From positions 1 to 56,294 of the forward strand of contig NZ_CAMLJP010000028.1 of assembly GCF_946480385.1 (NCBI RefSeq): a stretch of 56,294 bases of DNA. The letters run 5' to 3'. Source of the stretch: an uncultured Azospirillum sp. (GTDB lineage Bacteria; Pseudomonadota; Alphaproteobacteria; Azospirillales; Azospirillaceae). Shown piece by piece: positions 27,118-35,296 of this stretch. The position numbers and the translations under genes are program-made. A model generated the notes under the pieces. That model did not search any database. It saw only the letters and a list, made by a program, of their open reading frames with translations, and was not told the origin of the DNA. Each line of letters begins with the position of its first letter. Position 1 is the stretch's first letter.

Positions 27118-27747
27118 TCAAAGCAGCCCCACCGCCTCCAGATCGCGCCGCAACGCCTCGGCGCCCAGGAACAGGTGCGCCGACATTCCCACCGATCGGG
27201 CCGTCTCGACATTGTCGGGGTTGTCGTCGATGAAGTAGCAGTCTTTCGGTTCGAGACCGTAACGATCCATCAGCAGCCGGTAGATTGCCGGGTCCGGCTT
27301 CACCAGCCGTTCCTGACCCGAAACGATGATCCCGTCGAAGCCGTTCAGGAAGTCGAAGCGCTTGCGCGTCAGCTCGAACTTGTCGACCGAGAAGTTGGTG
27401 ATGGCATAGACGCGAACGCCGCGGGCCTTCAGCTCCGCCAGGATTTCCGGGGTGCCGGGGATTGGGCCGGGCACCATGCGTTCCCACATATCGTCATAGG
27501 CGCGGATCAGCTCTGCGCAGTCCGGATGCTCCTCGGTCAGCAGGGTGACCGCGTCCGCCCAGGGACGGCCGCGGTCCTGCTCCAGGTTCCAGGCCGGGGT
27601 GCAGACCCGGTCGAGGAAATCCTCCATCAGGTCTTCGTAACCGTCGAACAGCTCGCGGTAGAGATGCCGCGGATCCCATTCAATCAGCACCTGCCCGACG
27701 TCGAAGACGACGGCGGACGGCTTGGCCTGTTCGGTTATTCCTGTCAT
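27118..27747 (-). CDS. HAD-superfamily hydrolase (class IA, YihX-like)
   Basis: 209 residues. Motif I is VVFDVGQVLIEWDP with the nucleophilic Asp. The second acidic position is Gly, as in YihX-type sugar-phosphate phosphatases (motif FDLGNV), so this is a family trait rather than damage. Motif II is VYAITNFS, motif III the Lys in ERLVKPDPAIY, and motif IV CYFIDDNPDNVETARSVGM. The cap domain is helical. The substrate is probably a small phosphorylated metabolite. The gene lies 13 bases downstream of dsbA-like on the same strand. Confidence 0.88.
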   Translation of the reverse strand: MTGITEQAKPSAVVFDVGQVLIEWDPRHLYRELFDGYEDLMEDFLDRVCTPAWNLEQDRGRPWADAVTLLTEEHPDCAELIRAYDDMWERMVPGPIPGTPEILAELKARGVRVYAITNFSVDKFELTRKRFDFLNGFDGIIVSGQERLVKPDPAIYRLLMDRYGLEPKDCYFIDDNPDNVETARSVGMSAHLFLGAEALRRDLEAVGLL

Positions 27748-27760
27748 GGAACGGTCCGCC

Positions 27761-28528
27761 TCAGCCCTTGGCGCGGGCGGCTTCGGTCAGCCGCTTCATG
27801 TCGTCCAGCCGGATGGCGCCGGGCACCAGCTCATCGCCGAAGATGAAGGCCGGGGTGCCGCGGATGTTCAGCTTCTCGGCCAGCGCCTGGTTGGCGGCGA
27901 TCACCTTCAGCACGTCCGGCGATTCCATGTCCTTCTTCAGCCGGTCGGTGTCGAGCCCGACCGACTTGGCGAGACGCATGATGACGGCCTCGTCCAGCTG
28001 GCCGCGCTGGGCCATCAGGGCATTGTGGAATTCCATGTATTTGCCCTGCGCGCGCGACGCCAGGGCCGCCTTGGAGGCGACCACGGAGGCCGGCCCCAGG
28101 ATCGGGAATTCCTTCAGGACGAAGCGCAGCTTGGGGTCGCCCTTGATCAGCGATTGCGTGTCGGCCTGCACCGCCTTGCAGTAGCCGCACTGGTAATCGA
28201 AGAACTCGACCACCGTGACGTCGCCCTGCGGATTGCCGGCGACCGGATCGGCGGGGTTGCGGGTCAGCTCCTGCTTGTTCTCCACCAGAGCCTTGCGGGC
28301 CTGTTCGGCCTCCGCCGTCTTCTGGCGTTCCTGCATGGCGTCGACGGCCTGCAGGATCACCTCCGGATGCTCCATCAGATAGTCGCGAACGATCTTCTCG
28401 ATGGCGGTCTTCTGGGTGCTGTCGAAGCTCGCCGATTGCGCATGGGCCGGGACGGCGGCGGACAGCGCCAGCGCCGCGACGGGCAGGGCCAGCAGGGCGG
28501 AACGCAGGAACGGCAGGGCGGGGCGCAT
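27761..28528 (-). CDS. DsbA/Com1-like thiol-disulfide oxidoreductase
   Basis: 255 residues from ATG 28528. Residues 1-30 are a signal peptide cleaved after AHA. Residues about 40-95 form an N-terminal helical extension (QKTAIEKIVRDYLMEHPEVI), typical of ScsC/Com1-type proteins. The thioredoxin fold carries the CGYC active site at residues 114-117 within FFDYQCGYCKAV, and a cis-Pro loop RGTPAFIFG near the end. It should act in the periplasm as a disulfide oxidase or isomerase. It is the first of two closely spaced minus-strand genes with the HAD gene. CGYC rather than CPHC, with the N-terminal extension, points to the Com1/ScsC branch. Confidence 0.93.
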   Translation of the reverse strand: MRPALPFLRSALLALPVAALALSAAVPAHAQSASFDSTQKTAIEKIVRDYLMEHPEVILQAVDAMQERQKTAEAEQARKALVENKQELTRNPADPVAGNPQGDVTVVEFFDYQCGYCKAVQADTQSLIKGDPKLRFVLKEFPILGPASVVASKAALASRAQGKYMEFHNALMAQRGQLDEAVIMRLAKSVGLDTDRLKKDMESPDVLKVIAANQALAEKLNIRGTPAFIFGDELVPGAIRLDDMKRLTEAARAKG

Positions 28529-28653
28529 GAGGGCGGTCTCCGAAGCACGAAGAGAGTTGGGCCGAAGGCCGCCCACACTGGACCGACAATCCGGTCCGGA
28601 CAAGTGCAAAGCGCCTGCCCGGACTTCACCTTTGCGCGATCAACGATTGGCGG

Positions 28654-30069
28654 TCATTTGGCGTGCAGCAACTCGCCCACCGCCAGCAGCGCCATCTCGT
28701 CGCCGTCGGCCTTGCCGATGGTCCGGCCGGTGGAATAGGGCAGGTTGTTGTCGTTGACGACGACGATGTGGTCGGCGTCGACGACATTCACCCCCTCCGG
28801 CCCGAGATGGGGCATGACGAAGCGGCCTTCCGGGGCCTGCCCCGTGCGGGCCTTGTGATCGGGATCTGCGATGTCGGTTAGGTCGATATAGCCGACCTTG
28901 CGGACGAAACCCTCGGCGTCGGCCCCGGCGATGTCGATCTTGTAGATGCGCTTGAAGGCGGCCGGCGCGTTGAAGCAGTCTGGCTTCGGCTCGCCCTGGC
29001 AGGCCTGGGTCTTCGCCCCTTCGGTGCTGTCGTCGCGCTCGATCACCAGGGCGGTGCCGGCGTCGATCATCGCCATGTCGGCGACGACGTTGGCGTTGTC
29101 CTCCAGCCTGTACTTCCACGACTTGCCGGTGTACGTGCGGCCGGCGACGTCGAACTCAAGGATGCGGGTGTACGCGTGGCCATCCTTGTTCTCGAAGCCG
29201 TTGGCGGCGGCGTTCCACAGCGGGCCTTCCAGCGACGGGTACAGCGTCTTGCCGTCCGGCGACACGCCCATCGGCTCGAACCCGCGGGAGCGGCGGACCT
29301 CGAAGGTGACGGCGCCGGGGACAGCCGGCAGGCCGTTGTTGCGGTAATGGTCGGGCGAGCGGGCCGGCTTGCCGTCGATCACCGTCTCATGCACCGCGAC
29401 GACCACGCCGTCGCGGCTCAGCTCCAGGATATAGGGGCCGAACTCGTCGCCGATGAACAGACGGTCGCCCTGGACCACCAGCGATTCGGGGTCGAAGTCG
29501 GCGCCGGTCAGATAGCGGCTGGTGCTGTTCTCGTTGACGATGGCGAAGGGGACCTTGCGGTCGGGATCGCGCAGGAAGATGGTCTCCAGCCGCTGCATGG
29601 CGCCGCTCTGCCAGTCCGGCTTGACGCGATGGACCATCAGCAGGGCGTCGACCGAGTTGACCTTGCTGCCGAAGCCGTTGTCGGTCAGCGCCAGGAACTC
29701 GCCGTTGCCCTGCGGCACGATGGCGGAGAAGCCCTGCACCGCCTGACCGGCGACCGGCAGCATGATCTCCGTCCCGCGGGGGGCCTTGGGATCGGCGGCG
29801 AAGGAGGTGGCGCGGATGCTGCCGACGGCGTCCACCCGCTTGCGATCGGCGTTGGTAAACTTGCCGGCGCTGGCGAACAGCGGCCCGGCATCGGCCGGAG
29901 CCTGCACCAGCGTGTCGGCCGGCAGCACCGCATGACCGGCAAGCGTGGCGGGATAGCGCTTGGCCTGCTGCTCCTGGGCGAGAGCCGGGATGGTGGCGAG
30001 GCTGGCTGCCAGCAACGCCGCGGTGGCGAGCAGGGGGCCGCGCCAGGATTTCGGACGGACGGACGGCAT
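28654..30069 (-). CDS. Secreted esterase-like phytase-family protein
   Basis: 471 residues from ATG 30069. Residues 1-32 are a signal peptide ending in IPALAQ. The rest is a beta-propeller-like protein with Asp/Gly-rich segments, such as FLALTDNGFGSKVNS, FIGDEFGPYILELSRDG and GVSPDGKTLYPSLEGPLW. This pattern fits the Pfam family called esterase-like activity of phytase, often found in periplasmic or exported phosphoesterases. Late segments such as VVVNDNNLPYSTGR suit a propeller closing blade. Substrate unknown. It is upstream of the dsbA-like gene by 125 bases on the same strand; a gap that size allows a separate promoter. Confidence 0.8.
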   Translation of the reverse strand: MPSVRPKSWRGPLLATAALLAASLATIPALAQEQQAKRYPATLAGHAVLPADTLVQAPADAGPLFASAGKFTNADRKRVDAVGSIRATSFAADPKAPRGTEIMLPVAGQAVQGFSAIVPQGNGEFLALTDNGFGSKVNSVDALLMVHRVKPDWQSGAMQRLETIFLRDPDRKVPFAIVNENSTSRYLTGADFDPESLVVQGDRLFIGDEFGPYILELSRDGVVVAVHETVIDGKPARSPDHYRNNGLPAVPGAVTFEVRRSRGFEPMGVSPDGKTLYPSLEGPLWNAAANGFENKDGHAYTRILEFDVAGRTYTGKSWKYRLEDNANVVADMAMIDAGTALVIERDDSTEGAKTQACQGEPKPDCFNAPAAFKRIYKIDIAGADAEGFVRKVGYIDLTDIADPDHKARTGQAPEGRFVMPHLGPEGVNVVDADHIVVVNDNNLPYSTGRTIGKADGDEMALLAVGELLHAK

Positions 30070-30220
30070 GCGGTGTACTCCGTGGACGGAACCGCGCGCC
30101 CGGCTGGCGAGGCGCGCTCGATGTCCGCGGAATAGCAAGTGCCGATGACGTGGCCGGGACGGTTCGGTGACCGTTGCGTTACCGGAAGGACGCTTTCGCC
30201 ATATGACCCCTAAGCCGGCG

Positions 30221-31585
30221 TTACTGACCGCCGCCGGTCTGGCCGCGGATGTCCTGGGCGCGCAGCCAGCCGGGCGAGCCGGCGGGCAGCAGCTTCTCCG
30301 CCCGTTCCGCCTGTGCCTTGGCCATCGGCATGTCGCCGCGCGCCAGCGCCTCCTCCGCCGTGGCGTAGGCGACCATGCCGTCGTTCTTCTTCATGCTCCA
30401 GGCCTGTGCGGTCAGCCGCCACAGGAAGGCCGACTGCGCCTTGCCCTTGGAGGCGACCTGCAGGTTCTTCAGCGCCTCGTCCGCCAGACGGGGGTCATGC
30501 TGCTCCAGAAGGGCATGGGCGAGGGAGACGCGGATCGTTCCGGCCTCGGAACCAGCCAGATCGACGGCCTTTCGATACGGGGCCACCGCATCCGGCGCCC
30601 GGCCGGTCTGCAGCATAAGGTCGCCCTTCATCTCATAGAGGTAGGGGTTCTTCGGCTCGTCGGCGATCAGCCCGTCGATCAACGGCGTCGCCTGCTTGAT
30701 GTCTCCCTGGCGGAAATAGGCGTAGGCGCGGCCATAGCGGGCGGCCGGCGACGGGTCGTTCGCCTTGTAGCGCTGCAGGGCGCCGCGCGGGTCGAGATAG
30801 CCGTACAGCTTGGCCTGGATGCGCCGCAGATCGGCCTCCGTTGCCGCCGGAAGATGGGCGTTGGCGTAGCGGGAGCGGGAGACGAAGGCCTTCACCGCGT
30901 CGATGCGCTCGCGCGTCAGCGGGTGGGTCAGGCGATAGCCGGCATCGCGGTCGTTCATCAGCGGATCGTTGACGCCCAGCTTCTCCAGGAAGGTCTCCAT
31001 CCCCTTGGCGGAGATGCCCGACTGTTCCAGGAAGGACAGGCCGGCCTGATCGGCCGAGGCCTCCTGCGTGCGGGAGAAGGACAGGTAGTTCCGCTCCGCC
31101 AGATGCTGGCCCAGCATGACGCCTGCGGCACCCGCCCCGGCGTTGCGCGAGGCCAGACCGCCGGCGATGCCGAGACCCATGCCGAGCAGCGAGGCGAGGA
31201 AGGCGTTGTCCATTGCCTCCGCACCGCGCACCAGATGGCCGCCGGCGATGTGGCCGGTCTCGTGGGCGATCACGCCCAGCAGCTGGTCGGCGTTGTCGAC
31301 GTCCAGCAGCAGCCCGGTGTGGATGAAGATGTTTTGTCCGCCGGCGACGAAGGCGTTCACCGTCGGGTCGTTGATCAGCAGGATCTGCACCGAATCCGGG
31401 TCGATGCCGGCCGCCTGGAAGATTGGCCGGGCCATCTTGCGGATGATATGGTCCGTCTCGGCGTCGCTGAGGATTTGCATCTCCGAGCGGCGCTGCGCGC
31501 TCGCCGGTGGCGCTCCCCACACCAGCGACATCAGACAAACGGACATGATGGCGACGACCGAAACCAGCCTGCTGGGCTTGCGCAC
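30221..31585 (-). CDS. Periplasmic M48 metalloprotease with TPR repeats (BepA-like)
   Basis: 454 residues from GTG 31585, chosen because a perfect GGAGGT lies 8 bases upstream; longer in-frame starts would run into the divergent gene. A signal peptide (RLVSVVAIMSVCLMSLVWG, cut near PPASAQ) precedes the M48 domain. The zinc site is HETGH in LGVIAHETGHIAGGHLV, and the third ligand Glu lies in SRTQEASADQAGLSFL. The C-terminal ~170 residues are TPR-like helical repeats, such as RYGRAYAYFRQGDIKQATPL. BepA-type proteases check and degrade misassembled outer-membrane proteins. The start faces the lipoprotein gene on the opposite strand. Confidence 0.93.
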   Translation of the reverse strand: MRKPSRLVSVVAIMSVCLMSLVWGAPPASAQRRSEMQILSDAETDHIIRKMARPIFQAAGIDPDSVQILLINDPTVNAFVAGGQNIFIHTGLLLDVDNADQLLGVIAHETGHIAGGHLVRGAEAMDNAFLASLLGMGLGIAGGLASRNAGAGAAGVMLGQHLAERNYLSFSRTQEASADQAGLSFLEQSGISAKGMETFLEKLGVNDPLMNDRDAGYRLTHPLTRERIDAVKAFVSRSRYANAHLPAATEADLRRIQAKLYGYLDPRGALQRYKANDPSPAARYGRAYAYFRQGDIKQATPLIDGLIADEPKNPYLYEMKGDLMLQTGRAPDAVAPYRKAVDLAGSEAGTIRVSLAHALLEQHDPRLADEALKNLQVASKGKAQSAFLWRLTAQAWSMKKNDGMVAYATAEEALARGDMPMAKAQAERAEKLLPAGSPGWLRAQDIRGQTGGGQ

Positions 31586-31658
31586 CGTGACGACCTCCGG
31601 CTTGGAACAGCGGATTCCCGCGCGCGACCGGCGGAACTCCGGACCGCGACACACTCGC

Positions 31659-32978
31659 TTGCAAATCTGGCAACGGTTGGGCGCGGTTGCCATAGCTGCA
31701 TCACTGCTGCCGGGCTGCGTCAACACCAAGTTCAAGACCGACGCCACGGTGCAGAGCTTCGTCGTCGCCGACGAACCCTATGCCGCCGGTGTGGGGCGCG
31801 ACATCATCGCCCAGGGCGGCAAGGCCGGCGACGCGGTGGCGGCGATGGCCCTGGCGATGACCGCCAGCCTGCCGTCGCGGGTCGGTCTGACCGGCGGCGG
31901 CGTCTGCGTGCTGTTCGACGCCGCCTCGAAAAAGGCGCGCACCATCGATTTCCTGCCGCGCCCGGCCGGTGCCGGCGGCGTCGCCATGCCTGCCATGGCG
32001 CGCGGCCTGTTCGCCGTCCAGGCCTCCGCCGGCGTGATGCGGTGGGAGCAGGTCGTCTCCCCGGCCGAACAGCTGGCCCAGTTCTCCCCCGGCCTCAGCC
32101 GCGCGCTGGTGCAGGACCTGACCGCCTTCGGCGGGCGGCTGGCGCCCGATTCGGAGACGCGGCGCCGTTTCCTCGGCAGCGGCACCCCGGCCGTCGGCGC
32201 GGTGGTCGGCCAGCCGGAACTGGCCGCGACCCTGTCGGTCCTGCGGCGGCAGGGGGTGGGCGCCTTCTACAACGGGCCGCTTGCCGCCACGGTTGCCCAG
32301 GGCACCGGCATCGACCCGGCGCAGCTGCGCGCCTACCAGCCGCGCGTCGCCGGAACGCTGACGGTGCCCTTCGACATCAGCGACCTGCATGTGCCCGACC
32401 TGAACGAGCCGGAAGCCGGCGCCACCCTGATCCAGGCCTGGAAGGCGGTGGCATCGCTGCCGCCGGCCGAGCGCGCCACCCGCGCCGCCCAGCTGCTGGG
32501 CGCCACCGGAAAGGGCGCGACTGCCGCCGGGGCCGGGGTGATGGTGATCGATCCGGACGAGAACGGCGCCGCCTGCGCCTTCACCCAGGGGGCTCCCTTC
32601 GGCACCGGCCGCGGCATCCCCGGCACCGGCATGCTGGTTGCCCAGGGGGTCGACCGCGGCGGCTTCGGCGCGCCGGCGCTGATCGCCAACTCCATCATCG
32701 GCCGCACCCTGTTCGCCGGCGTCGGCACCGCCAACGGCGACGACGGCCCAGCCGCCGGCCCGGCGGCGCTGTTCTCGGTCGCCCTTCCGGCCGGTCTGGA
32801 GGATAAGTCCACCGCCCCGCAGATCCAGGCTGCCCGTCCGCAATCGATTCCCGGACGGGTCAGCTTCGTCGGTTGCCGGGTGTCGATCGAGGACGGCGTT
32901 CGCTATTGCCAGACGGCAATCGACCCGCGCGCCGGAAGCCTGGGACTGACGGTCGAAAGCGAACGCAAGCGGGAATGA
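31659..32978 (+). CDS. Gamma-glutamyltransferase-like lipoprotein, probably catalytically degenerate
   Basis: About 439 residues if it starts at TTG 31659; TTG 31602 or GTG 31587 are possible. A short hydrophobic segment ends in S-L-L-P-G-C, a probable lipobox, so the protein should be a lipoprotein. The body resembles gamma-glutamyltransferase: AGVGRDIIAQGGKAGDAVAAMAL, GLTGGGVCVLFD, and a late FGTGRGIPGTGMLV loop. In active enzymes the catalytic Thr opens the small subunit in a TTH motif before VVDxDGNA. Here the aligned region is TAAGAGVMVIDPDENGAA, with Ala/Gly instead, and the protein is shorter than typical ~580-residue GGT. Glutamyl transfer is therefore unlikely. It is divergent from the M48 gene. 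Confidence 0.7.
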   Translation: MQIWQRLGAVAIAASLLPGCVNTKFKTDATVQSFVVADEPYAAGVGRDIIAQGGKAGDAVAAMALAMTASLPSRVGLTGGGVCVLFDAASKKARTIDFLPRPAGAGGVAMPAMARGLFAVQASAGVMRWEQVVSPAEQLAQFSPGLSRALVQDLTAFGGRLAPDSETRRRFLGSGTPAVGAVVGQPELAATLSVLRRQGVGAFYNGPLAATVAQGTGIDPAQLRAYQPRVAGTLTVPFDISDLHVPDLNEPEAGATLIQAWKAVASLPPAERATRAAQLLGATGKGATAAGAGVMVIDPDENGAACAFTQGAPFGTGRGIPGTGMLVAQGVDRGGFGAPALIANSIIGRTLFAGVGTANGDDGPAAGPAALFSVALPAGLEDKSTAPQIQAARPQSIPGRVSFVGCRVSIEDGVRYCQTAIDPRAGSLGLTVESERKRE

Positions 32979-33000
32979 CACTGCCGGAAAACGGCACGCC

Positions 33001-33039
33001 CAAAGAGAGCCGGCCCAAAGAGAGCCGGCCCAAAGAGAG
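33001..33039 (+). repeat. 15-bp tandem repeat, 2.6 copies
   Basis: The 15-base unit CAAAGAGAGCCGGCC occurs at 33001-33015 and 33016-33030, and its first nine bases repeat at 33031-33039. All copies are identical. The array ends 16 bases before the aminotransferase ATG and runs into its ribosome-binding region. Confidence 0.85.
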
Positions 33040-33055
33040 TTAGAGACGGACGATC

Positions 33056-34219
33056 ATGAGCAAGCAGCCCAAGGTTTCCAAGCGGGGCGCGATTCCGCCC
33101 TTCTTCGTGATGGAAGTGATGCGCGCCGCGGCCGAGCGCGAGGCCGCCGGTCTGGAGGTCCTGCATATGGAGGTGGGGCAGCCCTCCACCGGCGCGCCGA
33201 AGGGCGTGGTGCAGGCGGCGGCCACCGCGGTGGTCGGCGCCGACCCGCTGGGCTACACCGGCGCGCTCGGCATCCCGTCGCTGCGTGCGGCCATCGCCAA
33301 GTGGTACAAGGATCGTTACGGTGTCGATGTGCCGGAGCGCCGCGTGGTCGTCACCACCGGATCGTCGGGCGCCTTCCAGCTGGGCTTCCTCGCCGCCTTC
33401 GATCCGGGCGACCGGGTGGCGATGGCGTCGCCCAGCTACCCGGCCTACCGCCACACCCTGACCGCGGCCGGCGTCGTCCCGGTTGAACTGCCGACGGGGC
33501 CGGAGCATCGCTTCCAGCCGACCATCGAGCTTCTGGAAGCGCTGGACGAGCCGGTGCAGGGCCTGATCGTCGCCAGCCCGGCCAACCCGACCGGCACGAT
33601 GCTGAGCCGGGAGGAGCTGACCGCGCTCTCCGACTGGTGCCGCGCCAACGGCGTGCGCATGGTGTCGGACGAGATCTACAATGGCCTGACCTATGGCACC
33701 GACGCGGTGACGGCCGCCGAGGTGAACGATCAGGCGCTGGTGGTCAACAGCTTCTCCAAGTATTTCTCGATGACCGGCTGGCGTCTCGGCTGGATGATCG
33801 TGCCGGACGACCTGCTGCGCTCGGTCGAATGTCTGGCGCAGAACCTGTTCATCTCCGCGCCGACTCTCAGCCAGGTCTCGGCGGTCGCCGCCTTCGACTG
33901 CACGGAGGAGCTGGACGGCCACGTTGCCCGCTATGCCCGCAACCGCGCGCTGCTGCTGGAGGAACTGCCGAAGGCGGGCTTCACCAAGATGGCTCCGGCT
34001 GACGGCGCCTTCTACATCTATGCCGACGTGTCGGACATGACCGACGACAGCGAGGCGCTGGCGAAGCGGATCCTGGAGGAAACGGGCATCGCCTGCACCC
34101 CCGGCATCGATTTCGACACCGCCCGCGGCCGCCGTTTCCTGCGCTTCAGCTTCGCCGGGTCGGAGGAGACCATCGCCGAGGCGGCGCGGCGACTGATCGC
34201 CTGGCGGGCGGGGAAGTAA
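33056..34219 (+). CDS. Pyridoxal-phosphate-dependent class I/II aminotransferase
   Basis: 387 residues. It has the fold-type I aminotransferase pattern: MEVGQPSTGAPKGVVQAA near the N-terminus, YTGALGIPSLRAAIAKWY, SPANPTGTMLS, and the Schiff-base Lys235 in VNSFSKYFSMTGWRLGWM. The final RFLRFSFAG Arg should bind the substrate carboxylate. Closest resemblance is to the aspartate-aminotransferase-like Ib group, but amino-donor specificity cannot be read. The ATG at 33056 is preceded by a GACGGA-like site directly after the tandem repeat. A strong hairpin separates the gene from the convergent SDR gene. Confidence 0.9.
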   Translation: MSKQPKVSKRGAIPPFFVMEVMRAAAEREAAGLEVLHMEVGQPSTGAPKGVVQAAATAVVGADPLGYTGALGIPSLRAAIAKWYKDRYGVDVPERRVVVTTGSSGAFQLGFLAAFDPGDRVAMASPSYPAYRHTLTAAGVVPVELPTGPEHRFQPTIELLEALDEPVQGLIVASPANPTGTMLSREELTALSDWCRANGVRMVSDEIYNGLTYGTDAVTAAEVNDQALVVNSFSKYFSMTGWRLGWMIVPDDLLRSVECLAQNLFISAPTLSQVSAVAAFDCTEELDGHVARYARNRALLLEELPKAGFTKMAPADGAFYIYADVSDMTDDSEALAKRILEETGIACTPGIDFDTARGRRFLRFSFAGSEETIAEAARRLIAWRAGK

Positions 34220-34225
34220 AGGGCC

Positions 34226-34263
34226 GGTTGGGCGGGGGCGGCTGCGGCAGCCCCCGCCCAACC
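34226..34263. terminator. Perfect 13-bp hairpin between convergent genes
   Basis: GGTTGGGCGGGGG (34226-34238) pairs perfectly with CCCCCGCCCAACC (34251-34263) over a 12-base loop. It sits immediately after the aminotransferase stop and two bases from the SDR stop on the other strand. No T run follows on the plus strand. Confidence 0.55.
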
Positions 34264-34264
34264 C

Positions 34265-35017
34265 TCAAAACAGATGCTGCCCCCCGGTGATGAAGGTCTC
34301 CGTCCCCGTCACATAGGCCGAGTCCGGCCCGCAGAGATAGAAGATCACCGCGGCGACATCCTCCGGCGTGCCCATGCGCTTCAGCGGGATGCGCGGGATC
34401 AACACGTCGTATTCCGGGCCGGTCATCGCGGTCTCGATCTCGCCGGGGGCGACGGCGTTGACGCGGACGCCGATCTCGGCGAACTCCACCGCCATTTCAC
34501 GGGTCAGGCCGGACAGCGCCGCCTTCGAGGTCGAGTAGGCCGAGCCGGCGAAGGGATGCACCGAATGGCCGGCGATGGAGGTGACGTTCACGATCGCCCC
34601 CTTCGCCCGCGACAGCGGGGCGGCGAAGCCGCGCGCCAGCACCAGGGCGGCAAAGAAGTTCAGCTCGAACACCCGGTGCCAGCCCTCGATCGAGCCGTTC
34701 AGGCAGCCGAGCCGCTCCTTGATCGGGGTCTTTGGCGAGATGCCGGCATTGTTGATCAGGGCATGCAGCGGTGCACCGTCCAGCGCCTTGTTCGCCTCTT
34801 CCACGAAGGCGGCGCGGCTGGCCGGGTCCGACAGGTCGGCCGGGATGTGGTGGGTCCAGTTGGGATCGCGCCGGCAATGGGCCGGCACATCCTCGCGTGA
34901 GCAGGAGATCACGCGCCAGCCTTCGTTGCTGAACCGGGTGACGGTGGCGTGTCCGATACCCCGGCTGGCGCCGGTGAGAATGACGACTTTGCGGTGCGGC
35001 ATGGGGCTGCGCTTCAC
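34265..35017 (-). CDS. Short-chain dehydrogenase/reductase (SDR)
   Basis: 250 residues; Met6 (35002, MPHRKVVILTGAS) is an alternative start. Classical SDR features are all present: VVILTGASRGIGHAT with TGxxxGxG for NAD(P) binding, LINNAGIS, the catalytic Ser in VNVTSIAGHSVHPF, and the Tyr/Lys of SAYSTSKAALSGL. VNAVAPGEIETAM follows. The Arg-rich end of the second strand (ISCSREDV) suggests NADP(H). Substrate unknown; the protein is close in pattern to 3-oxoacyl-ACP reductase-like SDRs. It is divergent from the ChaN-like gene and converges with the aminotransferase. Confidence 0.93.
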   Translation of the reverse strand: MKRSPMPHRKVVILTGASRGIGHATVTRFSNEGWRVISCSREDVPAHCRRDPNWTHHIPADLSDPASRAAFVEEANKALDGAPLHALINNAGISPKTPIKERLGCLNGSIEGWHRVFELNFFAALVLARGFAAPLSRAKGAIVNVTSIAGHSVHPFAGSAYSTSKAALSGLTREMAVEFAEIGVRVNAVAPGEIETAMTGPEYDVLIPRIPLKRMGTPEDVAAVIFYLCGPDSAYVTGTETFITGGQHLF

Positions 35018-35296
35018 GAATGATTGCGGTCGGCGGGGAAAGCGGAAACCCTGGGAACGGCCTCGGGGTTACGGATGCGGGAGCCGGGTGCTTCCCATCC
35101 GCCGGTGGTCCACCGCCTGCGGCGATCCTACCCGCCGCCGCCCCGCCTGTCATCCGGCAGTATGCCGGCCGCCGGTCCGCCGTCCGGTGCGACCGAACCC
35201 GGCGCGACTGAACGACGCAATCGCCGGGATTGTCCATTGACGTTGCGCCCGGCAGCGCCAACCTTGGCGCAATCCCCGCACCGACGGAGCCAGCCC

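Noticed and set aside
27118..27747. Missing second Asp in HAD motif I as a sign of inactivation
   Set aside because: The D-x-G-x-V form is normal for YihX-like phosphatases.
30167..32806. 879-codon plus-strand frame across the M48 and GGT-like genes
   Set aside because: It runs antisense to the M48 protease, whose signal peptide, HETGH motif and ribosome-binding site are solid, then out of frame through the GGT-like gene; no coherent protein.
33001..33039. Possible CRISPR fragment
   Set aside because: Units are 15 bases and directly tandem with no spacers, and no cas gene is near.
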